This document shows, one piece after another, positions 8,566-15,528 of a stretch of DNA of 17,828 nucleotides. Position 1 is the first letter of the stretch, and each line of letters opens with the position of its first letter. The notes beneath the pieces are model-generated. The model ran no database searches. It was not told the DNA's origin and saw only the letters and a program-made list of their open reading frames with translations. The DNA is taken from NCBI GenBank assembly GCA_035534615.1, contig DATLRO010000058.1, forward strand, positions 1 to 17,828, given 5' to 3'. This stretch comes from JAGWRA01 sp035534615. Lineage in GTDB: Bacteria; Acidobacteriota; Vicinamibacteria; Vicinamibacterales; CAVVIG01. The position numbers were made by a program, and so were the translations under genes.

Positions 8566-9342
8566 ATGCCCATCCGGCTGCTGGGAATCGGTTATATCGT
8601 CGGCGCCATCGTCCTGTCGATCGCGGCTCTCCGGATCGTGCGCCGCTTCGTCTCGCCCGCACATCTGGAGGAGGCCCACGACCTGAGCGTGTTCTGCGGG
8701 ACCGTGGCCGGCACCGTCTATGCGGTGATTCTGGCGTTCATCCTGTTCGCCGCGTGGAACAGCTTCACCGCCGCGCAGGAGGTCGCCACCCAGGAAGCGG
8801 TCACCATCGTCAACCTGGCGCGGCTGGCCGAGGGGCTGCCGGCGCCGTACGGCAACAGGTTCTACCGCGACACGATCGAGTACGCCCGGCTGGTGAGCAC
8901 TAGGGAATGGCCGCTGATGGCGCACGGCCGGTTCAGCAGGCAGGTGAGCCGGGTGTCGAACGATCTATGGCAGGTCGTCATGGAGGCCCACCAGGTGAAC
9001 GGTGTCGATCCGCTGGTGCTGGATCACGCGACGACCGGCCTCGGCCACCTGCGGGCGAGCCGGCAGACGCGGCTGCTGGAATCCCAGTCGCCCCTTCCGC
9101 CGATCCTCTGGATCGTGCTGATTGCCGGCGCCGTCATCACCCTGATCTTCTCGCTGTTCATCCCGGCCGGCCGGTTCGGTTTCCAGGCGTTGCAGGTCGC
9201 CCTGCTCGCGGGCCTGCTGACGCTCATCCTCGTGGCAATCCAGGACATCAAGCAGCCGTTCTCGGGTCCGGTGCACGTCTCCTCCACCTACATGGAGCGG
9301 GCGCTGCGCACGCTGACGACCGGCGCTCCCCCCGCCCGCTGA
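8566..9342 (+). CDS. DUF4239-family membrane protein
   Basis: A 258-residue integral membrane protein with four predicted membrane segments: about residues 5-24 and 42-64, then a soluble loop of about 110 residues, then about 178-198 and 205-225. Near the end, QDIKQPFSGPVHVS (226-239) matches the conserved 'PF.G' block of DUF4239 proteins, whose function is not established. The central loop (helical, with many charged residues) probably faces one side of the membrane and could sense or bind a partner. No good ribosome-binding site precedes the ATG at 8566. The only strong one, GGAGGAG at 8509-8515, is 50 nt upstream, where the only in-frame candidate is an unusual CTG at 8527. The ATG is kept because membrane segment 1 begins right after it. 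It is divergent from the GAF-PAS sensor and is followed by a receiver-domain gene 127 nt downstream. Family call is good, start less certain. Confidence 0.85.
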   Translation: MPIRLLGIGYIVGAIVLSIAALRIVRRFVSPAHLEEAHDLSVFCGTVAGTVYAVILAFILFAAWNSFTAAQEVATQEAVTIVNLARLAEGLPAPYGNRFYRDTIEYARLVSTREWPLMAHGRFSRQVSRVSNDLWQVVMEAHQVNGVDPLVLDHATTGLGHLRASRQTRLLESQSPLPPILWIVLIAGAVITLIFSLFIPAGRFGFQALQVALLAGLLTLILVAIQDIKQPFSGPVHVSSTYMERALRTLTTGAPPAR

Positions 9343-9469
9343 GACGGCGACCGGCTTCAGGGACGCAGCCGACGGCCGGCGACCGACGCGGGCCGGACGC
9401 CCGGGCGGTGAGGCCCACCCTGGACCGGCCCGATTCAAGCCAGTCTGTGCCGTTGCCGATTAACGTCTC

Positions 9470-9970
9470 GTGCAGATTGTGATCGTTGACGACGAACCCT
9501 CGATGGTCAACCTGCTGGCCTCGATCTGCCGGGACGCCGGACACGATGTCATCACGTTCACCTCGTCCAACGCGGCCCTCAACCACCTCGCGTTCCACAA
9601 GACCGATCTGCTGATTGCGGACATCGTCATGCCGCCGCCGGACGGCCTGTCGTTGATCAGCCGGGCCCGGGCCATCCAGAGCGAACTGCTGGCCATCGCG
9701 ATGACGGGGCACTCGGGCCGGTATCGCATCAGCGACGCCCTCGCCGCCGGCGCATCGGATCTGCTGTTCAAGCCGTTCCGGGTCGACGAGCTGCGGGCGC
9801 GCATCTCGCTCGCCGCCGAACGGCGGCAGGCGATCGACAAGCTGCACGAGCAGCGCGAAACGCTGCACCGGATGAGCGCGGAGATGATCAAAGGGCTGCA
9901 GGAAGAGCTGGCGGAAGTCCGCCGGGACACCGCCATCGCCCGGACCGCCAAGGCCAAGGAACAGAGCTGA
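9470..9970 (+). CDS. Orphan receiver-domain response regulator with C-terminal coiled coil
   Basis: A 166-residue protein. Residues 1-115 form a CheY-like receiver domain with the acidic pair D7-D8, phosphoacceptor D51 (LLIADIVMPPPDGL), the switch threonine T79 in MTG, and K101 in KPF, so phosphorylation chemistry should be intact. Residues about 113-155 form a charged heptad-like helix (RRQAIDKLHEQRETLHRM, then QEELAEVRRD), probably a coiled coil for dimerisation or partner binding. There is no DNA-binding or enzyme output domain. The start is a GTG at 9470, chosen because QIVIVDDE is the standard beginning of a receiver. No ribosome-binding site is visible; GATTAA at 9458-9463, six bases upstream, with TTCAAG at 9434-9439, could be a promoter giving a leaderless mRNA. 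It ends only 6 nt before the convergent gene at 9977. No histidine kinase is encoded nearby. Confidence 0.93.
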   Translation: MQIVIVDDEPSMVNLLASICRDAGHDVITFTSSNAALNHLAFHKTDLLIADIVMPPPDGLSLISRARAIQSELLAIAMTGHSGRYRISDALAAGASDLLFKPFRVDELRARISLAAERRQAIDKLHEQRETLHRMSAEMIKGLQEELAEVRRDTAIARTAKAKEQS

Positions 9971-9976
9971 CGCAGG

Positions 9977-10474
9977 TCAGGCCTGTCCGGATCCCGCCCC
10001 CGACGGCTTGCCAATCCGACGATACACGTAGACCTGCGGCGGCGCGCTCGAGTCGGGATGGGTGCTGGTCCGCCGGATTTCCTGTCCCCCGGGCTGCAGC
10101 GCCCAGACCAGGTGCTCGTTGCCGCCCGGCATCGGGCCGCCGGCCGGCCGGTGGATGTCGATCTCGAGCGTGTCGGGCCGGTGCACCCACCGCGCTTCCT
10201 GGGTCGCGCCGAGCTGCCCGCTGTGCATCTGCCCGTCGAGCACGAAGTCGCTCGTGTTCATCGTCCGGCCGTCGAACAGGAACTCGATGACGAAGCGATC
10301 GCCGGACTGCGTCAGGTGGATGACCGTGTCGTGGCCGCGCATCATCGGCGGCACGCCCGTGCTCGCCGACTCGTCGAGGTGCCACCAGCCGTTGAACGAC
10401 CGGGTCGCCGCCCGGTGGCAGCCCGATCCGGCCAGCGCCGCCGCCATCACTCCGGCGACCAGCAGCGTTCTCAT
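9977..10474 (-). CDS. Small probable lipoprotein of unknown function
   Basis: A 165-residue exported protein. The N-terminus MRTLLVAGVMAAALAGSGC has a lipoprotein-type signal with Cys19 as the likely lipid-attachment residue, although Gly at -3 departs from the usual Leu lipobox. The mature part starts HRAATRSFNGWWHLDESAS, and phrases such as FNGWWHLDES.S, VIHLTQSGDRFVIEF and HRPDTLEIDI suggest a beta-barrel or lipocalin-like fold of the kind seen in small Acidobacteriota secreted proteins ('G.W.ld...S' then '...i.Q.g....'). I do not recognise a named family. A strong AGGAGGAG (minus strand, 10488-10481) supports the ATG at 10474. It follows the TonB receptor by 106 nt on the same strand, so it may be read through from the riboswitch-controlled transcript and could help corrinoid capture; this is unproven. 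Confidence 0.8.
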   Translation of the reverse strand: MRTLLVAGVMAAALAGSGCHRAATRSFNGWWHLDESASTGVPPMMRGHDTVIHLTQSGDRFVIEFLFDGRTMNTSDFVLDGQMHSGQLGATQEARWVHRPDTLEIDIHRPAGGPMPGGNEHLVWALQPGGQEIRRTSTHPDSSAPPQVYVYRRIGKPSGAGSGQA

Positions 10475-10527
10475 CGCGCCCTCCTCCTGCGGATCCCTGC
10501 CCCGCCCCGCGCGGGCGATGGCCCCGG

Positions 10528-10570
10528 GGGATCCGTGACGCGGATGATACTACGCGGCGCCGCGGATCCC
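10528..10570. repeat. Inverted repeat GGGATCCG ... CGGATCCC in a gene gap
   Basis: GGGATCCG (10528-10535) and CGGATCCC (10563-10570) form a perfect 8-bp inverted repeat around 27 nt. It lies between the TonB receptor stop and the lipoprotein start. The enclosed segment includes TAGTAT (minus strand, 10552-10547), a possible -10 element without a good -35 box, and a 12-base palindrome CGCGGCGCCGCG. It could be a terminator for the receptor or an operator for the lipoprotein gene. Confidence 0.35.
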
Positions 10571-10580
10571 GGCAGCCGGA

Positions 10581-12902
10581 TCACCGCGACGTCGACACGC
10601 GCAGGCCGACCATGGCCAGGCGGCCGCTCGCCGGATAGCCGTACACCTCCTCGTAGCGGCGGTCGAGCAGGTTCGCCACGCGGGCGAACAGCGCGACGCC
10701 ATGGCCGACCCGGACGGTCGCGCCGGCATTGACGACCGTATAGCCGGGGTTCCAGAACAGGCCGCCGAACGCGCCGAGCGTGGGCTCGACGTCGAGCGTC
10801 CGTCCCCGCGCGCCGACGTCGCCGAACGCCGTGACCCGCCCCCGGGTCCAGAGGAGATCGACCGAGCCTTCCTGCCGCGGGCGGCGCAGCAGCCACTCGC
10901 CGACCTGGAACGGGGGCGGCGCCACGTCCCGGCTGCCGTTGACCGCCAGGACGCGGCTGTCGAGAAAGGTGTACGCCACGCGCGCCTGGAGGCCGCCGCC
11001 GACGCGGACGGCGCCGGAAATCTCGAGGCCGCGGGCCTGCGCGTTGGAGATGTTGTCGGTCGCGAACTGGCTGAAGTCGAGCAGCGATCGGCCGACGGCC
11101 ACGATCAGATCGTTGTAGCGGTTGAGAAAGGCCGTGGCGTCGAGCACGACCCGCCCGCGCGCGAATCCCTGTTCGATCCCGATGTCGGCGCTGCGGCTGC
11201 GCTCGGGCTTCAGATGCGGATTGTCGGTGAAGGCGAGCTCGACCGCATCGGGCGGCCGGATGCCGGTGCCGGCGGTCGCGTGCAGGCGCGTCCACGTCGA
11301 CCGGCCGGTGCCGCCCGGCCGGAAGAAATAGGCGACCGACACCTTCGGGTTGGGCGACAGGACCGTGCTCTCGGGCAGCGGCGGCCTGGGCGAGAACGGA
11401 TCGGGGCTCGCCTGGATGGCCCCCTGCCGGATGTCGTCGACGCGCAGCCCGGCGGTCAGGAACAGACGGTCGCCGGCGTTGTAGCGCGCTTCCGCGAAGG
11501 TGCCGACCAGCCAGCGCGAAATCGGCAGCAGCTCGCCCGAGGCGCCGGTGATGTAGGTGTTGACGGCCCGCTCGCGGTCGACGTCGACGCCGGCCGAGAG
11601 CCCGCCGCGCGCACCGAGGGCGACATCGGTCTGCGTCCGGAGCTGGAGCCGCCGGCTGCCGGTGTTCGACGGCCCGTAGGGGCTGACGAACTGCTCGGTC
11701 GAATCGGTGTAGCTGGCCTGCAGGGTCGAGTGGGCCCGCTGATGCGCCCACGGCTGGTCGATCCGGACGCCGACCTGCCGGTCGTTCGTGATGCCGCGCG
11801 AAATTCGATCGACGCCGGCAAAGGCGCCGACCGGATTCGAGCCGTACGGGCCGGGGAACCCGATGTCGGACCAGGTGACGTCCGCGTTCGCCCGGATCTG
11901 CGTCCCGCCGGCCCGGCCCCAGCCGAGACTGCCCGACGCCGCGCGCTCCTCGCCGTTGTCGTTGCTCACCCGCTCGCCGTCGGCCGCCAGACCGGTGTAG
12001 CCCTGGCTCGCCATCCGCTCGGCCGAGGCGCCCCAGGTCCAGGCTCCGTGCGATCCGCTCGTGTCGGCGGTATAGCGCGTCGTCCCGAGGCCACCCCCTT
12101 CGGCCGAGACGGCCGCGCGGGGCGGCCCGCCATGGCGCGTGATGATCTGGATCACGCCGCCGATCGCCCCCGATCCGAACAGCGCACTCTGCGGACCGCG
12201 GACGACCTCGATCCGCGCGATGTCGCTGACCGGGAGCTGCGAGAAGTCGAACCCGCCGCCGAACTCGTTGGCCGGCATGCCGTCGATCAGCACGAGCGTG
12301 TAGTTGGAATCGCCGCCGCGCGGAAACACGGAGGTGATCTGGCCCCAGGTGCCGCTCTGCGCCACCGCCAGCCCGGGCACCAGCCGCAGCGCGTCGGCCA
12401 CCGTGTCGATCTGGCGCGCCCGCAGGTCCGCGCTGGTCAGCACCGTCACGCTGTCGGCGACGCGCGACAGCGGCGTCTCGACCGGGGAGGCGGTCACGAC
12501 GACCGATTCGGGGACCGCGCTCACGTGCAGCCGCACCGACACCTCGCGCGTGGCGCCGGGCGCCAGCGTCACCGCCACCGGGGCGGCGGAGAACCCTTCA
12601 CGGACGACCTGCAGCTCGTAGCGGCCGGCGTCCAGGTGCGCCAGCCGAAAGCGGCCGTCCTGCCCGGTCACGGCGGTCCGCGGCACGGCCACGGGGCCCG
12701 ACAGCAGGACGCGGGCCCCGGGCACCGGTCGACCGGCCGGATCGGTGACGCGCCCGGTCACCGCGGCAGCCGGCGCGGCGGACGCCGCGGTCGCAGTGAC
12801 CAGCACAAGCCAGATCGCCGACAGGAGGTGGAGGAGCGAAGGAATCGGTCGAGTGGCGGCAGGGCGGCGGCCCCTCCGCACGGGACGGACGGCAAGCGGC
12901 AT
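10581..12902 (-). CDS. TonB-dependent outer-membrane receptor, probable cobalamin/corrinoid transporter (BtuB-like)
   Basis: A 773-residue outer-membrane receptor. It has a signal peptide with an arginine-rich start and hydrophobic core (residues 1-42). Residues about 46-126 form a CarboxypepD_reg domain (VTGRVTDPAGRPVPGARV, GRYELQVV). ESVVVTAS at 132-139 is the TonB box. The plug spans about 143-256 (VADALRLVPGLAV, LVLIDGMPANEFGGG, IARIEVVRGPQSALFGSGAIGGVIQI in blocks), and a beta barrel continues to the end. Barrel strands are recognisable; the last residues (GLRVSTSR) lack the common terminal aromatic. The substrate is inferred from the cobalamin riboswitch in its leader: vitamin B12 or another corrinoid, moved into the periplasm with TonB-ExbBD energy. 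It is longer than E. coli BtuB (about 600 residues) mostly through the N-terminal domain. AAGGAG (minus strand, 12912-12907) supports the ATG at 12902. No other B12 genes are in the window. Confidence 0.92.
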   Translation of the reverse strand: MPLAVRPVRRGRRPAATRPIPSLLHLLSAIWLVLVTATAASAAPAAAVTGRVTDPAGRPVPGARVLLSGPVAVPRTAVTGQDGRFRLAHLDAGRYELQVVREGFSAAPVAVTLAPGATREVSVRLHVSAVPESVVVTASPVETPLSRVADSVTVLTSADLRARQIDTVADALRLVPGLAVAQSGTWGQITSVFPRGGDSNYTLVLIDGMPANEFGGGFDFSQLPVSDIARIEVVRGPQSALFGSGAIGGVIQIITRHGGPPRAAVSAEGGGLGTTRYTADTSGSHGAWTWGASAERMASQGYTGLAADGERVSNDNGEERAASGSLGWGRAGGTQIRANADVTWSDIGFPGPYGSNPVGAFAGVDRISRGITNDRQVGVRIDQPWAHQRAHSTLQASYTDSTEQFVSPYGPSNTGSRRLQLRTQTDVALGARGGLSAGVDVDRERAVNTYITGASGELLPISRWLVGTFAEARYNAGDRLFLTAGLRVDDIRQGAIQASPDPFSPRPPLPESTVLSPNPKVSVAYFFRPGGTGRSTWTRLHATAGTGIRPPDAVELAFTDNPHLKPERSRSADIGIEQGFARGRVVLDATAFLNRYNDLIVAVGRSLLDFSQFATDNISNAQARGLEISGAVRVGGGLQARVAYTFLDSRVLAVNGSRDVAPPPFQVGEWLLRRPRQEGSVDLLWTRGRVTAFGDVGARGRTLDVEPTLGAFGGLFWNPGYTVVNAGATVRVGHGVALFARVANLLDRRYEEVYGYPASGRLAMVGLRVSTSR

Positions 12903-12906
12903 GAGT

Positions 12907-12980
12907 CTCCTTCCGGCGTCATCGCGCGCCGGCTCCGTCCCGCCTCGACGTGAAGGCGCAGACGGAACGCAGGGGACGGA
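12907..12980 (-). promoter_or_regulatory. Candidate riboswitch expression platform
   Basis: Between the aptamer and the start codon, CCGGCG (minus strand, 12932-12927) and CGCCGG (12918-12913) form a perfect 6-bp hairpin whose 3' base abuts the ribosome-binding site AAGGAG (12912-12907). Just upstream, GACGGA (12939-12934) can pair with either of two TCCGTC copies (12980-12975 and 12966-12961), and CGCCT/AGGCG form another 5-bp stem between them. These overlapping pairings suggest translational control by occlusion of the ribosome-binding site. No T-run is present, so termination is less likely. Structure is read by eye only. Confidence 0.5.
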
Positions 12981-12989
12981 CCTCGGGAT

Positions 12990-13147
12990 CAGGTGTCCTG
13001 ACTCGCGGATCGACGCGGCCTGCCTCGCCTTCCCATGTCGTGCGACACAGTGACGGGGTCCGGACGAAGCCGGACCCGAATGGCAGCCGCTCCCCGCTTA
13101 CAGTGGCGGGACCGTGCGGGCTTCTCACCCGCTTCCCATGACACCGG
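12990..13147 (-). promoter_or_regulatory. Cobalamin (B12) riboswitch aptamer
   Basis: On the minus strand the conserved blocks of the class-I cobalamin riboswitch appear in order: GGTGT (13145-13141), CATGGGAAGCGGGTGAGAA from 13140, the B12-box stem CCCGCCACTGTAAGCGGG (13110-13093), GTCACTGTG (13054-13046), GGGAAGGCGAGGC (13034-13022) and CGAGTCAGGACACC (13005-12992). The closing helix P1 pairs GGTGT with ACACC perfectly. The element lies about 90 nt before the TonB receptor start, so cobalamin binding should repress the receptor. The GGGAAGGCGAGGC and CAGGACACC blocks and the P1 pair make this assignment strong without a search. Confidence 0.95.
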
Positions 13148-13174
13148 GGGTGCGTCGTTCAGTTGTGGCTAGCA

Positions 13175-13203
13175 GTAGTACCGTGGCGGCGAAGGATTGT
13201 CAA
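13175..13203 (-). promoter_or_regulatory. Sigma-70-type promoter for the riboswitch/TonB receptor transcript
   Basis: On the minus strand, TTGACA (13203-13198) is a perfect -35 box. After a 17-nt spacer comes TACTAC (13180-13175), a weak but plausible -10. Transcription would start near 13168, about 23 nt before the first riboswitch helix, which fits. It lies 32 nt past the MscS-type channel stop codon, so the receptor has its own promoter. Confidence 0.6.
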
Positions 13204-13234
13204 GCCCTGCCGCCCCGCCGGATCGCGTTCCGGT

Positions 13235-14299
13235 TCACGCCGGCGTCAACCCGCGCACGTCCGCGCGGGCGCGAGGCAGGCTGTCCGGATAGCGGGACTG
13301 CAGGAACGCGATCAGCCGCTCGCGCACCAGGCACCGCAGGTCCCACGCCTTCCCGGAGTCGGCCGCGCTCATCAGGGCGCGCAGTTCCATGGTGCGCTCC
13401 GTGGCGTCGGTCACCTGCAGCCCCCACGCCTGGCCGTTCCACAGACCGCTCGCCTGGAGGACGCGGTGCAGCTCCTGGCGGACTTCGTCCACCGGCACGG
13501 TGTAGTCGGCGTAGATCGTCACCGTGCCGAGCAGGTCCGCCGTCCGGCGCGTCCAGTTCTGGAACGGATGCTCGATGAAATAGCTCAGCGGGACGACGAG
13601 CCGCCGCAGGTCCCAGATCCGCACCACGACGTAGGTCGTCGTGATCTCCTCGATCCAGCCCCATTCGCCTTCCACGATGACGACGTCATCGATCCGGATC
13701 GGTCCGGTCAGCGCGATCTGGAGCCCGGCCAGCAGATTCGCCAGCGCGGGGCGCGCCGCCATGCCGACGACGAGGCCGGCCAGGCCGGCCGAGGCGAACA
13801 GGGTGGCGCCGAACTGGCGGACGGCTGGGTACGTCATCAGCATGACCGACAGGCCGACAATCAGGATGACGACGACCAGCACGCGCCGCAGGACCTGCAT
13901 CTGCGTCCGGACCTTGCGGGCGGTGAGGTTGTCCGCGGTGTCGACCGAGAACCGGGACGCGATGGCGTCCTGGATGACTGCGGTCAGCGCAATGCTCAAC
14001 CAGGTGAAGCCGGCGATCAGTCCGAGCGCCACGAGATGACGGACCATGTCTCCCGGCTCGGAAGACAGACCAAGCGCCGGCAGCACCGCGAAGGTGGCCA
14101 GGATCGGCAGAATGAATCGGGCAGGCGCTTCGGCATGCCGCAGCAGCGACGCGTCCACGACCCGGCCGGCGGGCCGCGCGAGCCGCTGCAGCGCCAGGAA
14201 CAGCAGGCGGTGCACCAGCAGGCCGACGAGCACGGCGGCCGCGAGCAGGCCGAGTCCACGCACCAGGGCCGTTCCCGAGCCGAGCCACGTGTGCATCAT
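13235..14299 (-). CDS. MscS-family small-conductance mechanosensitive channel
   Basis: A 354-residue inner-membrane channel predicted to open under membrane tension and release solutes during hypo-osmotic shock. Membrane segments: about residues 13-36, 60-79, 87-108, 137-157, and the pore-lining helix about 164-198 (FGATLFASAGLAGLVVG then AARPALANLLAGLQIALTGP), with the Gly/Ala packing pattern of MscS TM3. After it come IRIDDVVIVEGEWGWIEEI (beta domain) and VVPLSYFIEHPFQNWTR (234-250), the family's 'P...f.....NwtR' signature. The two extra N-terminal segments make it longer than E. coli MscS (286 residues), like many bacterial homologues. Start: two adjacent ATGs at 14299 and 14296, preceded by a duplicated AAAGGAGA; the 14296 ATG has the better spacing. 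Its own regulation is unclear; a BON-protein gene lies 251 nt upstream on the same strand, consistent with an envelope stress role. Confidence 0.93.
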   Translation of the reverse strand: MMHTWLGSGTALVRGLGLLAAAVLVGLLVHRLLFLALQRLARPAGRVVDASLLRHAEAPARFILPILATFAVLPALGLSSEPGDMVRHLVALGLIAGFTWLSIALTAVIQDAIASRFSVDTADNLTARKVRTQMQVLRRVLVVVILIVGLSVMLMTYPAVRQFGATLFASAGLAGLVVGMAARPALANLLAGLQIALTGPIRIDDVVIVEGEWGWIEEITTTYVVVRIWDLRRLVVPLSYFIEHPFQNWTRRTADLLGTVTIYADYTVPVDEVRQELHRVLQASGLWNGQAWGLQVTDATERTMELRALMSAADSGKAWDLRCLVRERLIAFLQSRYPDSLPRARADVRGLTPA

Positions 14300-14305
14300 T
14301 CATCT

Positions 14306-14325
14306 TCTCCTTTCGTCTCCTTTCG
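14306..14325 (-). repeat. Perfect 10-bp tandem duplication carrying two ribosome-binding sites
   Basis: On the minus strand CGAAAGGAGA occurs twice in direct succession (14325-14316 and 14315-14306), immediately before the start codons at 14299/14296. Each copy contains AAAGGAG. Only the copy nearer the gene has normal spacing to the start; the other may serve as a standby site for ribosomes or be the product of slippage. Confidence 0.6.
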
Positions 14326-14392
14326 CGAGGGCGCGCCGCGCGGTGGCGCGCGCAGGGGTGGACGGGGATTCCCGCGGACCGGGAAGCCGGGA

Positions 14393-14437
14393 CCTGCCGG
14401 GGCCGCAGGCCGAGCGGCGAGGCTCAGCCGGCGAGCC
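14393..14437. repeat. Two small GC-rich hairpins with 7-nt loops
   Basis: CCTGC/GCAGG (14393-14397 and 14405-14409) and GGCTC/GAGCC (14421-14425 and 14433-14437) each form a 5-bp stem with a 7-nt loop. They are followed by a larger hairpin at 14446-14472 with the same loop length. All lie between the BON gene stop and the MscS-type gene start, and may be decay or termination signals. Confidence 0.3.
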
Positions 14438-14445
14438 GGGAGGCG

Positions 14446-14472
14446 CCGGGGACTGCCGGGCTCAGTCCCCGG
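14446..14472 (-). terminator. 10-bp perfect hairpin downstream of the BON gene
   Basis: CCGGGGACTG (14446-14455) and CAGTCCCCGG (14463-14472) form a perfect 10-bp stem with a 7-nt loop. It lies 78 nt past the BON-protein stop on the minus strand. No T-run follows, so it would be a weak or factor-assisted terminator, or an mRNA-stabilising 3' structure. Together with the two smaller hairpins it separates the BON and MscS-type genes. Confidence 0.45.
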
Positions 14473-14550
14473 GAGGCGATGATGTCATGGGATCGATGCG
14501 CCGCGCGGTCGAGCGGCGCGATGGGCCGACCGCGTCCGTCCGGGTCCCGG

Positions 14551-15297
14551 TCAGGAATCGACCCGCAGATCGTTGGTGACGCCCATGACGCCGAACACGT
14601 CGCGCGCCAGCATGCCGGCGCGGATCTTCAGCGCGTTCGACCCGACCACGCCGACCAGCGTGACCCGGCTGCCCTTGACGATGATGTGCACGGGCGGCGC
14701 CGGCAGGATCGCCTGATCGGAGAAGAGCGGATTGCCGTAGATCCGCCGGGCGACCGCGAGCCGCAGCTCGTTGTCGTTCATCGACTCCGGCAGCACCTGC
14801 AGATCATTGTGCACGCCCTGGACGCCCACCACCTTCCGCACCGTGTCGCCCATCTGCCGTTTCGCGAACGGCGACATCACCTGGCCGGTCAGCCGCACCA
14901 CGCCGTTGGTGGCCGACACGTTCACGTTGTCGAAGATCGTGTTGTACACCGAATGCCTGAGACGCCGCGCCACCTGCTCGGCGAGGCCCTGATCGGTCTC
15001 CGGCGCCATGACCGTCAGCCGGCTCACGACGGATCGGACACCGTCGACGCCGCGCGCCTGATCGATCACCGCACGCTTCAGCCACAGGCTCGGCACCTGG
15101 CCGCTCAGCGTGACCGTCCCGTCCTGCACCGACACCATGATGTTGCCGGCGCGGAGGATCCCCCGCCGCTCCAGCTGATGCGCGACCGTCGTGGCGATCC
15201 GCCGGTCCACCGATGCCGCGCCCTGGGCGAACGCCGGCAGCGCGAGAGCGACGAGCACGAGCACCAGCCCCATCGTGCGAACAATCCGTGACGACAT
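14551..15297 (-). CDS. Exported protein with three BON domains
   Basis: A 248-residue periplasmic protein. Residues 1-24 form a Sec signal peptide (GLVLVLVALALPAFA, cleavage after AFA). Three BON repeats follow: about residues 30-98 (TVAHQLERRG, VSVQDGTVTLSGQVPS, GVDGVRSVVSRLTV), 103-169 (VNVSATNGVVRLTGQV, VVGVQGVHNDLQV) and 176-247 (VARRIYGNP, VKGSRVTLVGVVGS, VFGVMGVTNDLRV). Each has the family's helix, 'G.V.L.G.V' strand, and closing 'gv..v.n.l.v'. BON domains bind phospholipid or other hydrophobic surfaces and occur in OsmY-type osmotic-stress proteins, so an envelope-protection role is likely. The start at 15297 was chosen because of the signal peptide and AAAGGAG nine bases upstream; the open frame to 15432 is rejected. 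It precedes the MscS-type channel gene on the same strand, and both suit osmotic stress. Confidence 0.9.
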   Translation of the reverse strand: MSSRIVRTMGLVLVLVALALPAFAQGAASVDRRIATTVAHQLERRGILRAGNIMVSVQDGTVTLSGQVPSLWLKRAVIDQARGVDGVRSVVSRLTVMAPETDQGLAEQVARRLRHSVYNTIFDNVNVSATNGVVRLTGQVMSPFAKRQMGDTVRKVVGVQGVHNDLQVLPESMNDNELRLAVARRIYGNPLFSDQAILPAPPVHIIVKGSRVTLVGVVGSNALKIRAGMLARDVFGVMGVTNDLRVDS

Positions 15298-15488
15298 GCC
15301 GCACGCTCCTTTCAGCGTGTCCTTCCGGCCGGCGGCTGCTCCCGGCGGCCGCGACCCGACACACATCCAAAGAGGAGGCAAAGTCCGCGCCAGACCGATC
15401 GAGGGCCAGGGCAGGCGCAGCGGACGACGCAAACGCTATCGCGTCAAGGGTTTGAGCGACCGCGCTCAGCCGCGTCACTCCACAGCCG

Positions 15489-15510
15489 CCTGAGCTGTCC
15501 TGTCCTCAGG
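15489..15510 (-). terminator. Weak hairpin downstream of the small membrane protein gene
   Basis: On the minus strand CCTGAG (15510-15505) and CTCAGG (15494-15489) form a 6-bp stem with a 10-nt loop, 19 nt past the stop at 15529. No T-run follows. It could mark the end of the GH15 / membrane protein transcript. Upstream of the BON gene the rest of 15298-15488 shows only an isolated TTGACG (near 15446, minus strand) without a good -10 partner. Confidence 0.3.
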
Positions 15511-15528
15511 ACGCGCCCACCTCTGATA

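Noticed and set aside
10701..12953. Plus-strand open frame of 750 codons opposite the TonB receptor
   Set aside because: Antisense shadow of the receptor gene; no domain, no ribosome-binding site, and low-complexity arginine-rich composition.
14479..15291. Plus-strand open frame of 270 codons opposite the BON gene
   Set aside because: Histidine/arginine-rich antisense shadow of three clear BON domains.
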